Source: Candidatus Acidulodesulfobacterium acidiphilum
GTDB taxonomy: Bacteria > SZUA-79 > Acidulodesulfobacterales > Acidulodesulfobacteraceae
DNA: 31,834 nt
NCBI GenBank assembly: GCA_008534395.1
Contig: SHMQ01000025.1
Span: forward strand, 1-31,834
Direction: 5' to 3'
Of this stretch, positions 1-7,963 are shown in pieces (the stretch's first letter is position 1; every line of letters starts with the position of its first letter). The notes beneath the pieces were generated by a model. It searched no databases. It had not been told where the DNA came from and saw only the letters and a list, made by a program, of their open reading frames with translations. Both the position numbers and the translations under genes were made by a program.

Positions 1-233
1 GTGCCGGAAGCTATTTTTTGAATTATATCGTTAATTTTAGACGGAGAAGACGTTTCGGAAGAATCTATCTGCCCTCTTAAATTGCTAATGAAAGTTGCGT
101 CTCCGGATATGCTAACTTTATCAGAAGAAGACTGTACTCTGTCCGAAGAAGAAACATCTTTTTTCTTCTGAACGTTCCCGTTTTGTATAATCTCGCCGAC
201 TACAGGCGTTACGTTTGAAATTTCGATTGCCAT
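1..233 (-). CDS. flgM: Anti-sigma-28 factor FlgM (partial, C-terminus beyond left edge)
   Basis: The minus-strand frame from the ATG at 231-233 stays open to the left edge and gives 77 residues beginning MAIEISNVTPVVGEI. Two FlgM hallmarks are visible: a short DKVSISGDA stretch near residue 39 and the start of the sigma-binding helix, SKINDIIQKIASG, at about residues 65-77. FlgM holds the flagellar sigma factor FliA inactive until the hook-basal body is complete and FlgM is exported. The partner fliA lies at 17124-17834. A ribosome site AAGAAGG sits about 10 bases upstream of the ATG. The N-terminal half is Ser/Asp-rich and probably unstructured, as usual for the family. Only the last part of the sigma-binding region is missing, so identification rests on the N-terminal pattern and the context. 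Confidence 0.8.
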   Translation of the reverse strand, partial: MAIEISNVTPVVGEIIQNGNVQKKKDVSSSDRVQSSSDKVSISGDATFISNLRGQIDSSETSSPSKINDIIQKIASG

Positions 234-284
234 AATTATATACCTTCTTAAAAAATTTAAGATATTTTACTTTCTTGTATATAA

Positions 285-312
285 CAATCGACATTTTCAA
301 ACCGTAACTTTA
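285..312 (-). promoter_or_regulatory. Possible sigma-28 (FliA) promoter of flgM
   Basis: Read on the minus strand, TAAA (312-309) is followed after 16 bases by GTCGATTG (292-285), resembling the FliA pattern TAAA-N15-GCCGATAA with three changes in the -10 box and a spacer one base longer. Transcription would begin about 45 bases before the flgM ATG. flgM is a known FliA target in other bacteria. This is a pattern match only. Confidence 0.35.
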
Positions 313-418
313 ATTTTGCCTCCTATAATATATATAGTAATAAGTTAAATAAATTATGTTATCTGGTTCTATGCTTTTTGATAATAAATTAATTTATACA
401 TTTTAATTTTATATATTT

Positions 419-1492
419 TTATATAACTTTTATTTCGGCGGAAAGCGCTCCCGCGGCTTTTATAGATTCCAGCATTGAAATAATACTTGAGGTAGAAGCC
501 CCTACCGCATTAAGAGCTTTTACAAGATTAGCAACGGTTAAGCCTTTCTTTAAATAAAAAGCGTTTGGCGTTCTTTTCCCGTTTATTTTAAGCGTAATAT
601 TCCTGTTTGATACGGCAACCGGATTTATTTTTATATTGCCGCCCATAACTACCGTTCCAGACCTTTCGTCAATAACTATGATTGCTTTAGAATGAGTTTT
701 TACGTTTATAGCGTTAACGACGGATACAAACTGAGATACGTTTCCTGAATAAGAAACCGGAACTGCGACTTCTACGCTTGCGGAATTTAAAGGCTTTGCG
801 GTTCCTTTTCCAATTTTTGCGTTTATGGCGGCGGCTATTCTCGAAGAATTGGTAAAACTTGGGTTTTTAAGAATAAGCCTGACGGTTTTAAAAGTATTTA
901 AGCCGATAGAAACTCCCTTTTCTACTATTCCGCCGTTATCTATAATGCCTGCAGTTTGAAAATTCTGCGATACAGGAACGTAACCCGGAAGAGGCATCAC
1001 GTTTTGAGCCGCAACGCTTCCGCCGGTCGAAATAGAGCCTTGCGCAAGGGCGTAAACTTTTCCGTTCGGACCTTTAAGCGGCGTCATAAGCAAAACCCCT
1101 CCTTCTATGCTTTCCGCATTGCCGATGGCGCTGACGGTAACGTTTATCTTTTCGCCTGGAACGGCAAAAGGCGGAAGTTCGGCCGTTACCATGACGGCGG
1201 CTGTATCCCTTATTTCATAAAGAGAAGCCTCGTTAGTATTAATGCCGAGTTTAGACAGCATGGTAACTATTGACTGCTGGGTAACGTTAACGCCCCACTG
1301 GTCGCCCGTGCCGTCAAGACCTGTAACTAAACCGTAGCCTACTATAGGATTGCTCATAGCTCCGTAAACGGAAGTAACGTTGCCTATTGTAGCGGCGGAA
1401 GAAGAATTAGGAGCAAAAAAGATAACTGTCGTTAAGCCCCAAAAAAGCAAGAACAGAAAAGCTAAGGGTATTAACAATATTTTTTTATTCAT
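419..1492 (-). CDS. flgI: Flagellar P-ring protein FlgI
   Basis: This 357-residue protein is the normal length for FlgI, which forms the P-ring around the distal rod in the peptidoglycan layer. Residues 1-33 are a signal peptide (basic start, long hydrophobic core, then SSSAA), so export is by Sec. The family signature follows directly: NPIVGYGLVTGLDGTGD near residues 48-64. The C-terminal end ALSAEIKVI matches the family. The ATG at 1490-1492 has GGAGG about 12 bases upstream. It lies downstream of flgH (156-base AT-rich gap) in the flgF-flgG-flgA-flgH-flgI order. No flgJ follows; the next gene is flgM. Confidence 0.96.
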   Translation of the reverse strand: MNKKILLIPLAFLFLLFWGLTTVIFFAPNSSSAATIGNVTSVYGAMSNPIVGYGLVTGLDGTGDQWGVNVTQQSIVTMLSKLGINTNEASLYEIRDTAAVMVTAELPPFAVPGEKINVTVSAIGNAESIEGGVLLMTPLKGPNGKVYALAQGSISTGGSVAAQNVMPLPGYVPVSQNFQTAGIIDNGGIVEKGVSIGLNTFKTVRLILKNPSFTNSSRIAAAINAKIGKGTAKPLNSASVEVAVPVSYSGNVSQFVSVVNAINVKTHSKAIIVIDERSGTVVMGGNIKINPVAVSNRNITLKINGKRTPNAFYLKKGLTVANLVKALNAVGASTSSIISMLESIKAAGALSAEIKVI

Positions 1493-1648
1493 TTATTATT
1501 CCGGCCTCCAAATATTATTGCTATATATAATATATCTTATATTTTATTTATATAATCCAAATATATTATCCAAACCTTTATTTTGCAAATACTATTTATA
1601 CTATTTATTTTTAAGAATTTAGCCGTTGCTCGCCAATCCTTATTCTCT

Positions 1649-2368
1649 TTAGAACGGCCAGATATCCTGCATAATTTTATACAGCCAGTTCGGACTCTGC
1701 GAACTGTTGACGTATCCTCTGCCGTTTATCCATATTCTTTCGTCTGCAAGCTGGGTAGACAGGACCGTGTTTGCCGGCGATATGTCTATAGGACGGGCAA
1801 TGCCTTTAATTAATAGAAATCTTGTTTCTCCGTTCACCGATACTTCCCTTTCGCCTTTAAGTTCTACGTCGCCGTTTGGGAACACTTTTACCACCTGAGC
1901 CTGAATCGTCGAATTTATCTGTCCTGATTCCGCTACTCCGCCGCCACCGTTAAAAGTTTCGTCGTTAGAACCTTTATAACCGGTAGGTTTAGAAGTAGAA
2001 AGCGTGCCGAAAGCAAACTCTCCGGTACCCGTCGAATTATGCGAAAGAGACGTCCCTGAGGAATCCGAAACCTGCGTCTGGTCGTCAACTATAATAGTTA
2101 CGGTATCGTTCAGCCTAAAAGCGACGTTATCGGCATAAAGATTAGTTCCGCTTCCCGAACCTGTCCAGAGAGAACCGAGAACCGGCTTAGACTGCAGTCC
2201 TCCATTTTTTGCCGTAGGTTTTACATACGTAGGAGGAATCATAGACTTGGGAGGATTAACTCCGCAGCCGGTAAGCATTAGCGGCAATAAACCCGCAAAA
2301 AATAAAGTTAATACCAAAAATATTTTTACTTTTGATTTATATTTTATTTGCCTTTTTTTAATATTCAT
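1649..2368 (-). CDS. flgH: Flagellar L-ring lipoprotein FlgH
   Basis: FlgH forms the outer-membrane L-ring bushing of the rod. The 239-residue product has a lipoprotein signal peptide with lipobox LTGC (Cys at about residue 35), so it is predicted to be lipidated and sent to the outer membrane. Family motifs follow: GSLWTGSGSGTNLYAD, the conserved strand NDTVTIIVDD, and a C-terminal block containing GIARPIDISPANTV and ERIWINGRGYVN. The start codon abuts the flgA stop (TAA then ATG with no gap), and a GGAGG lies within the last codons of flgA, which suggests translational coupling. Its presence shows that the cell has an outer membrane. Confidence 0.96.
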   Translation of the reverse strand: MNIKKRQIKYKSKVKIFLVLTLFFAGLLPLMLTGCGVNPPKSMIPPTYVKPTAKNGGLQSKPVLGSLWTGSGSGTNLYADNVAFRLNDTVTIIVDDQTQVSDSSGTSLSHNSTGTGEFAFGTLSTSKPTGYKGSNDETFNGGGGVAESGQINSTIQAQVVKVFPNGDVELKGEREVSVNGETRFLLIKGIARPIDISPANTVLSTQLADERIWINGRGYVNSSQSPNWLYKIMQDIWPF

Positions 2369-3127
2369 TTACCTTACCTCCGCAGTTTTAGGCGATTTTA
2401 CCATACATTCCACTATTTCTCCCGATTCCAAATTTTTTACCCTTATTTTTGAATTTAAAGCGCCGGATTGCAGAGCCATGCCTTTTGTTTTTAAAATTAA
2501 TCCGTTTTCGTCGTAAATTATATTTACCCTGTCGCCGAAGTTTATTATCCTGCGCCTTTCGGTATTTGCATTATTTAAAGCCGACCCTTCGGCAATAAAA
2601 AACTTGGCTTCCCTTCCTGCCGCTTTTTTAACGTTTAAAAAATATCCGTCGTTTAAACTCGGAATATTTTTATAAGATATTTTTATCTCGCCGCTTTTTA
2701 TAATCTGAAATTTTCCGATAGTCTCGGATGCAACGGCGACGGGAGCATAAATAGACGTTTTAAAAGTAGCGGCATCCAAACCCTGCATCTCGCCGTTTTT
2801 TTCGTTTATAATTTTTATTAAAGCCGTATGATATCCGGAATATCCGGTATCGGCAATATTTATTCTTAAATTTTTTAAATTAAAATTTTTATAAGGCATA
2901 TTGAAATGAAAATTACCGAAGTGAAAATACTTTTTAAATTTTAAAGGAACTTTTTTTAAGTAAGCTTTTATTATTAAACGTTTTAGTAAAATATCGCTGC
3001 TCTTATTGCCGATGACGGTTGTACCCGAATAAGCCGCCTCCGCATTTTTAATGTTAAATCCGCCGTCCGATAAAACAACTGCCGCGATTAATATCGTTAA
3101 TGCAAAAATTAATTTCATTCTATCCAT
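2369..3127 (-). CDS. flgA: P-ring assembly chaperone FlgA
   Basis: FlgA is a periplasmic chaperone needed for FlgI polymerisation into the P-ring. The 252-residue product starts with a signal peptide (MDRMKLIFALTILIAAVVL, cleavage probably near residues 28-32). The C-terminal half carries the family's SAF-like region: GDRVNIIYDENGLILKTKG, then a QSGALNSKIRVKN stretch and a final EIVECMV strand. The N-terminal half is poorly conserved, as is usual. It sits between flgG and flgH and abuts flgH, the order expected if the ring genes are made together. The first Met is used; M4 would be an alternative. Confidence 0.88.
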   Translation of the reverse strand: MDRMKLIFALTILIAAVVLSDGGFNIKNAEAAYSGTTVIGNKSSDILLKRLIIKAYLKKVPLKFKKYFHFGNFHFNMPYKNFNLKNLRINIADTGYSGYHTALIKIINEKNGEMQGLDAATFKTSIYAPVAVASETIGKFQIIKSGEIKISYKNIPSLNDGYFLNVKKAAGREAKFFIAEGSALNNANTERRRIINFGDRVNIIYDENGLILKTKGMALQSGALNSKIRVKNLESGEIVECMVKSPKTAEVR

Positions 3128-3242
3128 CTGTTTATTTTTATTATCTTATTACCTTAGTTATCATATATTATCTGCCTTTATATTTTATTTAACATATTAG
3201 TTTAATTTATTTATAATAACTGCATTAATTTATTAAAATTTA

Positions 3243-4028
3243 TTAAGGTATTAAACCGCTCATAGTCTGAAGCATCTGATTTGCGGTCGTAATAGCCTTT
3301 GAATCTATGGTATAAGCATTTTGAGCCGTAATCATGTCAACCATCTGCCCTACAAGATTTACGTTAGACATTTCCAAAAACCCCTGCTGGAGCGTTCCAA
3401 GCCCGTTTTGATTTGGCGTGCCGACCTGCGGAACGCCTGAAGCCGAAGTTTGAAGATAAAGATTGCTGCCTATGCTGTTAAGTCCCGCCGGATTAATAAA
3501 ATTTGCAAGACTGATAGTTCCGATTTGCGCAGGATTAGTCTGTCCGGATATTACCGCCGTAACCGTTCCGTTTTCGGAAATAGTTACCGACGTGGCGTTA
3601 GGCGGTATTGTAATACTTGGAACCAGAGGATATCCGTTGGCATCTACTAACTGTCCCTGCGAATTAGTATCAAAAGTTCCGTCTCTTGTATATGCCGTTT
3701 CGCCGTCTGGCATCTGCACCTGAAAAAAACCCTGACCCGAAATTGCAATATCTAAGGGATTCGAGGTCTGCTGAAGATCGCCCTGCGTAAACTCTTTTTC
3801 TATAGAAGACACTTTTGAACCGAGACCTATCTGAATTCCCGTAGGAGACTGGGTATATTCCGAAGAATAAGCTCCGGGAGACTTAATAGTCTGGTAAAAA
3901 AGGTCTTCGAAATTGACCCTCGATTCTTTAAAACCGGTGGTATTGGTATTTGCAAGATTATTTGCTATGTTGTCAATTTCTATCTGCTGTCCTTCCATTC
4001 CGGTAGCCGCCGTCCATAAAGCTCTCAT
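3243..4028 (-). CDS. flgG: Distal rod protein FlgG
   Basis: FlgG builds the distal rod of the flagellar axle outside the inner membrane. The protein is 261 residues, essentially the length of enterobacterial FlgG. It opens with the diagnostic MRALWTAATGMEGQQ and the rod/hook signature NIANNLANTNTTGFK (about residues 20-34). In the middle are NPLDIAISGQGFFQV and YTRDGTF, and it ends with the helical block QNAYTIDSKAITTANQML. There is no cleaved signal; these proteins leave through the flagellar export gate. GGAGG lies 12 bases before the ATG, a rather long spacing. It follows flgF with a 73-base gap. Confidence 0.97.
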   Translation of the reverse strand: MRALWTAATGMEGQQIEIDNIANNLANTNTTGFKESRVNFEDLFYQTIKSPGAYSSEYTQSPTGIQIGLGSKVSSIEKEFTQGDLQQTSNPLDIAISGQGFFQVQMPDGETAYTRDGTFDTNSQGQLVDANGYPLVPSITIPPNATSVTISENGTVTAVISGQTNPAQIGTISLANFINPAGLNSIGSNLYLQTSASGVPQVGTPNQNGLGTLQQGFLEMSNVNLVGQMVDMITAQNAYTIDSKAITTANQMLQTMSGLIP

Positions 4029-4101
4029 CTAATGAATAACCTCCGTAATTATATAATTAATCTATATTAATAAATATATTATTTATTATAAATTTTTTAA
4101 T

Positions 4102-4878
4102 TTATACCGCCGCTCCGACTGTGTTAATCGCAGTATTATCTACCGTAGAATATGATTTTAACGCCTGCATCATATTGTTATACGTTTCCGAAATATTTAT
4201 CATCTGCACCATGCCTTTGATTTCGTTTACGTTGGATTCTTCTATATATCCTTGAAGTATATCCGGATTTTGATTTTCGACGGGAGCGCCGGAACTTTTA
4301 GTTTCTGAAAACAGTGTGTTTCCGTATTTAGATAAGTATTGCGGGTTTTTAAAATTAGCAATTAATATCGTACCGGAATACATTTCGTTGCCGGTTTGCG
4401 GATCGGTAAGACTTATTTCGCCCGAACCGCCGATAGTTACGTCCGAACTTCTTTCGTTAAGAAAGATAGGTTTTTTAAACGTGCTTAAAACCGGATACCC
4501 TTCCTGAGTCACAAGCTCTCCCGCCTGATTAAGCGAAAATACGCCGTTTCTAGTATATTTAACGCCTGTCGGAGTTGAAACTACGAAATATCCGCTGCCT
4601 TTAATGGCAAGATCAAGCCTGTTGCCCGTTTTTTTTAATGCACCCTGGGACATATTGTTATAAGTATTTAAAACAATAGGATACGCTTTATCGACAAGCG
4701 GTTTATTTTCGCCGGATTCGTTTGCGTTTATGGCTTTTTGCGATAAAAATTCGGCGAAATTAACGTTCGTGCTTTTATAACCCGCCGTATTTACGTTTGC
4801 AAGATTATTGGTAACGGCAGAAAGTTGTCTTTCTACCGCCAATATTCCGCTCAATGTTATATAAGAACCGCCGTTCAT
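4102..4878 (-). CDS. flgF: Proximal rod protein FlgF
   Basis: The 258-residue protein is a rod/hook-family paralogue of the neighbouring FlgG. The N-terminal helix contains VTNNLANVNTAGYK (about residues 22-35), the middle has GNRLDLAIKGSGYFVV and YTRNGVF, and the C-terminus has a coiled-coil-forming MINISETYNNMMQALKSY helix. The start MNGGSYITLSGILA and the position before flgG fit FlgF, a proximal rod subunit. It is the first gene of the flgF-G-A-H-I run, and a sigma-54 type promoter lies about 120 bases upstream. AGGGAG precedes the ATG by 9 bases. Confidence 0.9.
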   Translation of the reverse strand: MNGGSYITLSGILAVERQLSAVTNNLANVNTAGYKSTNVNFAEFLSQKAINANESGENKPLVDKAYPIVLNTYNNMSQGALKKTGNRLDLAIKGSGYFVVSTPTGVKYTRNGVFSLNQAGELVTQEGYPVLSTFKKPIFLNERSSDVTIGGSGEISLTDPQTGNEMYSGTILIANFKNPQYLSKYGNTLFSETKSSGAPVENQNPDILQGYIEESNVNEIKGMVQMINISETYNNMMQALKSYSTVDNTAINTVGAAV

Positions 4879-4996
4879 CTTTTAAAACTCCCTATAATTG
4901 CAATAATTAAATTAATCTATTAATAAATAAAAAATCTAAACAAAAACTATGCAATATATTAATTAGAAAATATAAATTTTATTATATATAATTCAA

Positions 4997-5012
4997 TGCA
5001 ATAAACATGCCA
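4997..5012 (-). promoter_or_regulatory. Sigma-54 type (-24/-12) promoter upstream of flgF
   Basis: On the minus strand the 16 bases read TGGCATGTTTATTGCA. This has the invariant GG of the -24 element and GC of the -12 element at exactly the spacing of the RpoN consensus TGGCACG-N4-TTGCA. Transcription would start near 4986, leaving a leader of about 108 bases before flgF. A closely similar 16-mer precedes fliL. Two copies of this rare pattern, both in front of flagellar operons, support function. The activator gene is not in the window. Confidence 0.75.
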
Positions 5013-5146
5013 TAAAAAAAGGAAAAAATTTCCCAAAATAGTTTAATTTCCAGTAAACGCAGGCAGGAGTTGGTAAATAAATAAATCTGACACCTTTAAA
5101 AAAAAATTGTTATTGATATAGCGGGCGGGAATGATATACAATATTA

Positions 5147-5485
5147 ATGAATATTATGGATAAAAATAAACTTGCGATAATAATTTCAGAAGACAAGTAT
5201 TTAGATAATATTGCCGGATTGATAAAAGCGGCGGCGAAAAAGGACGGCGATATATCAGTATCTATTTTTATTACCGATAAAGGCGTTTTTTTGACTGAAA
5301 ATAAGGAATTTATTTCCCTTTTAAAAGAACTGAACGATATCATAGACAACGTTTCCGTTTGCGAACACTCCTGCAACATAAACGGCGTAGTTTTTCGCGA
5401 TGAAATTTTTAACTATTCTTCGCAGTTTGAAAATGCAAAAATTATCGACGAACTTAAAGAAAACGACAGAGCATTGCTATTCTAA
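5147..5485 (+). CDS. DsrE-family small protein
   Basis: The 112-residue protein alternates strands and helices in the DsrE/DsrF-like manner: an opening KLAIIISED strand, then a helix, a second strand SVSIFITDKGVFL (about residues 37-49), a Cys-containing strand VSVCEHSCNINGVV (70-82) and a short C-terminal strand ALLF. Cys72 and Cys76 are the only cysteines and could be redox or persulfide-carrying residues; that role is inferred. DsrE-like proteins take part in sulfur relay and some redox signalling. It is the first of two plus-strand genes in an otherwise minus-strand cluster, 39 bases before a PilZ gene. No clear ribosome site precedes the ATG; the fourth codon is also ATG (5156) and is an alternative start. 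Confidence 0.55.
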   Translation: MNIMDKNKLAIIISEDKYLDNIAGLIKAAAKKDGDISVSIFITDKGVFLTENKEFISLLKELNDIIDNVSVCEHSCNINGVVFRDEIFNYSSQFENAKIIDELKENDRALLF

Positions 5486-5524
5486 TATAATATAAATTTT
5501 ATTTTTTATTTCTGTTCTCAAAAC

Positions 5525-6244
5525 ATGTTCGATATAAAAAAATTAAAAGAAAATCCGGATATTAATATATATTCAAAAAAGCAGGAAATACACTCTATAC
5601 TCAAGGGTTTTGCCAATCAAAAAAAACCCGTTATTATTTATCCGGTTCCTTTTAACGACGAATACACGACAAGTATTCTTAAAGTAAAAGACGACACTAT
5701 AACCGTAGATTCGCTTATTCCAAAGTCCGGAAATTTAAAAATGGCGGAGTCGTCTTATTTAAAAATAGCTTTTAAGTTTTCCAATAACGACCATTTTTTT
5801 CTGTCTAAACTTTATAATTACGAAAAAGACGGGGATTATTTCGTATTCGATATTTACAAGCCGATTGAAATATTATCTTTAGAAAAAAGAAAATTTTTCA
5901 GGATAGAACCCTCCATTAGCGAACCGGTTATCATATCTTTTTTTTATAACAATAAATATATAGAAACCCGGCTTTACGACCTTTCGGGCGAAGGTTTTTC
6001 TTTTTTATTGGATTTTCCTTTAGAAAAATATACTGTGCTTGAAAACGTTAAGATTAAGTTTCCGCTCGGACTTCCGGAAGTTACTCTGCGGCTTGAAATA
6101 ATGTCTAACGTCAGGTTGGATAATTTAAAATATAAAACCGGCGCTAAAGCTATAAATATAAAACCGGCACAGCAGGATATACTGTTTAACTATATTTTTA
6201 AAAGGCAGAGAGAGATAGTAGCCGCAATGAAAGGAACAGTTTAG
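5525..6244 (+). CDS. YcgR-like PilZ domain protein (cyclic-di-GMP receptor)
   Basis: The 239-residue protein has a two-domain YcgR layout. An N-terminal beta-rich region (about residues 15-112) is followed by a PilZ domain from about 118. Both c-di-GMP binding motifs are visible: the RxxxR-type EKRKFFRIEP (Arg122 and Arg126) and DLSGEGFSF (Asp152, Ser154, Gly157). In enteric bacteria YcgR binds the motor when c-di-GMP rises and slows or biases it, and the position inside a flagellar cluster fits such a brake. It follows the DsrE-like gene on the plus strand. Its TAG overlaps the TAA of the convergent FlhB-like gene by 3-4 bases, with no terminator hairpin between them. Binding-motif assignment is secure; action on the motor is inferred. 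Confidence 0.85.
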   Translation: MFDIKKLKENPDINIYSKKQEIHSILKGFANQKKPVIIYPVPFNDEYTTSILKVKDDTITVDSLIPKSGNLKMAESSYLKIAFKFSNNDHFFLSKLYNYEKDGDYFVFDIYKPIEILSLEKRKFFRIEPSISEPVIISFFYNNKYIETRLYDLSGEGFSFLLDFPLEKYTVLENVKIKFPLGLPEVTLRLEIMSNVRLDNLKYKTGAKAINIKPAQQDILFNYIFKRQREIVAAMKGTV

Positions 6245-6519
6245 CGAAGGCTTATTTTATCGTCCAGTTTGTATAAAAACGCAAAAATATTCGCTATAGC
6301 TTTATAAAGTTCCGGCGGTATTTCCTGATATATATCAAGTCCGTCGAGAATATCCGCAAGAGCGTCGTTTTGAGTAATCGGTATATTTTCTTTTTTAGCT
6401 ATCTCTAATATTTTTTCGGCAAATTCTCCCCTGCCTTTTGCTACTAAAACTGGAGCGCCGTTTTTTATGGGGTCGTATTTTAATGCCGCCGCTTTCTTGT
6501 TTTTTTTAAATTCTTTCAT
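6241..6519 (-). CDS. FlhB C-terminal-domain paralogue (YlqH/FhlB-like)
   Basis: This 92-residue soluble protein matches only the cytoplasmic tail of FlhB. Compare its AALKYDPIKNGAPVLVAKG with the tail of the full FlhB at 22256-23338 (VALKYDNKKHNAPVVIAKG), and its EIPPELYKAIANIFAFLY with the FlhB IPASLYKAVAEILAHLY. It lacks the membrane part and starts downstream of the NPTH autocleavage site, so it resembles the cleaved FlhB-CC fragment. Such proteins (YlqH in Bacillus, FhlB elsewhere) accompany flagellar genes and may modulate the export specificity switch. It overlaps the preceding FliK-like gene by 14 bases, which suggests coupled translation. Confidence 0.85.
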   Translation of the reverse strand: MKEFKKNKKAAALKYDPIKNGAPVLVAKGRGEFAEKILEIAKKENIPITQNDALADILDGLDIYQEIPPELYKAIANIFAFLYKLDDKISLR

Positions 6520-7648
6520 CTATTATTTTTCCGTTTAAAAATACGTAAGAGTTTGAGTCGTTTATATTTACGGGTACCGGATTAGCCTGTCCTCCTGCGG
6601 ACTCTGCATCATCGCCTTCCATTTCGTTTAGCTTATTTAATTCCATGTTTTTAAAAGAAATATCGTTAAGTTTTATTCCGTCCGACGACATCATTTCTTT
6701 TAATAATTCTAAGTTTTCTGATAAATTTTTTTTAAAAACGCCGGTATAGCTTTCAAATTTTATGCTTAAATTTTTGTCGTAGTAATAGGAAAAAAGTTTT
6801 AGCTTTCCTAAATTTTTTAAGTTTATTTCTATCATAAACAGATATTTTTTTTTGGAATTAGATAGATTTTTTTTATCGTCTTCTTTTTCATCCTCGTTTT
6901 TTACTTTATAATTAGAGCCGTCGGTGGTTAAAATTACCGTCGAAAGACCGAAGGAAACCCCAAAATCTATATGTATAAAGGCAAAATTTCCTTTAACCGA
7001 AACAGATATATTCTGAGCCGCATTTTGGAAAATATTTTGTATTTCGTTTGATAAACCCGAACTTATTTGGGAATTTTCTGAACCTAAGGAATTAAGCAGG
7101 GTTTCAAATTTCCCCTGAATATTTTCGACAACGGCCTTTCCGTATAAATCAAGAGTTTTTTGAATATTTACGGCATTTTCGCCCAACGATTCGTTTAAAA
7201 CCTTAAAAACTATGTTAAAATCAGCCGAAGAATTCGGGATATTTCCGGATATGTCTTGCGTTTCGGCTCCGCCGGTGGATTTATTCGTTACGCCGGAAGA
7301 TTTTGCGTTAATACTGCTTAACATAAGCTTTATAGGAATGGAGAACTCGCCGTTAAACGTTTTTCCGGTAACGAACTCGTTAAAAAGGTCTTCGGTTATA
7401 ACGGATTTCAACAAACTGCCGTTTATATCTATAATTCCGGTAAAAGTTCCGCCTTCGGAAACGGAAGCATCGACCAATTCGGCAGATACTATATCTCCCG
7501 CTTTAACTAAAGCGCCTGATTTTAAGGAATTGTCTTTTATGGCTCCAAAAAGTATCCGAGTAACGTCGTTGGAAGCATTTTTGGCTAAATCTTTCGCATT
7601 CCCTATAACATTAAGATATTTTGCCCCGCCGTCTATAATAAAGTTCAT
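6506..7648 (-). CDS. FliK-like hook-length-control domain protein (YlqG-like)
   Basis: The 380-residue product is weakly conserved but resembles FliK C-terminal domains in its last third: FMIEINLKNLGKLKLFSYYY (271-290), a helix NLSENLELLKEMM (308-320) and GIKLNDISF (324-332). Residues 1-110 form a separate beta-rich region (DIVSAELVDASVSEGGTFTG). It contains an acidic Lys/Asp insertion at about 250-267 (NEDEKEDDKK). Because it overlaps the FlhB-tail paralogue downstream, the pair mirrors ylqG-ylqH. A FliK/FlhB-tail interaction is known for the main export switch, and a parallel pairing here is inferred. A second, larger FliK lies at 30011-31834. It starts with a 4-base ATGA overlap with the upstream small gene. 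Confidence 0.6.
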   Translation of the reverse strand: MNFIIDGGAKYLNVIGNAKDLAKNASNDVTRILFGAIKDNSLKSGALVKAGDIVSAELVDASVSEGGTFTGIIDINGSLLKSVITEDLFNEFVTGKTFNGEFSIPIKLMLSSINAKSSGVTNKSTGGAETQDISGNIPNSSADFNIVFKVLNESLGENAVNIQKTLDLYGKAVVENIQGKFETLLNSLGSENSQISSGLSNEIQNIFQNAAQNISVSVKGNFAFIHIDFGVSFGLSTVILTTDGSNYKVKNEDEKEDDKKNLSNSKKKYLFMIEINLKNLGKLKLFSYYYDKNLSIKFESYTGVFKKNLSENLELLKEMMSSDGIKLNDISFKNMELNKLNEMEGDDAESAGGQANPVPVNINDSNSYVFLNGKIIDERI

Positions 7649-7941
7649 GCTACGATATCTATATGCTCTTTTCCGTCTTCGGCTTCCGTTTCGTTTTTTT
7701 CGTTCATTTCTTTTTCGTTTTTTTCTTCGTTATCGTGTTTCTTTTCTTTTTCCTTATCGTTGACCGCTTCCAGCGTTTCGCTTAATTCGACGACGGTATT
7801 AAGCTTAGTCTCATCGACTATTTCCATTTCTTTTTGAGTTATCGCGTTTGAATTTGCCGCAAGTACATGGGAAGAAGCCGCCGTTTTTTCTATCTGCGGA
7901 AGATTGGTGATAATCTGCTGGAGTTCTACGGTATCTATCAT
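7645..7941 (-). CDS. Small charged protein of unknown function
   Basis: I do not recognise this 98-residue protein. Its first half has a short amphipathic segment (MIDTVELQQIITNLPQIEK) and a neutral stretch. Residues 55-92 are almost entirely Glu, Lys, Asn and Asp, in repeated short blocks such as EEKNEKEMNEKNETE, and are probably disordered. No membrane segment or signal peptide is seen. It overlaps the FliK-like gene by 4 bases (ATGA) and follows the ParP-like gene after 22 bases, so it appears to be part of the same operon. The tight coupling is the main reason to call it real. Confidence 0.6.
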   Translation of the reverse strand: MIDTVELQQIITNLPQIEKTAASSHVLAANSNAITQKEMEIVDETKLNTVVELSETLEAVNDKEKEKKHDNEEKNEKEMNEKNETEAEDGKEHIDIVA

Positions 7942-7963
7942 AATAGCACCGTTTGTTTATATG

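Noticed and set aside
5113-5142. Sigma-70-like TTGATA-N18-TACAAT before the DsrE-like gene
   Set aside because: Transcription would start at or inside the start codon, requiring a leaderless mRNA; in AT-rich DNA such matches are common. Not listed as a promoter.
5110-5379. Minus-strand frame of 89 codons opposite the DsrE-like gene
   Set aside because: Antisense shadow without a ribosome site; the plus-strand frame has a coherent DsrE-like pattern.
7212-7763. Plus-strand frame of 183 codons over the FliK-like and small charged genes
   Set aside because: Its Arg/Phe-rich end is the antisense of the Glu/Lys repeats of the real gene; the minus-strand frames are tightly coupled and better supported.
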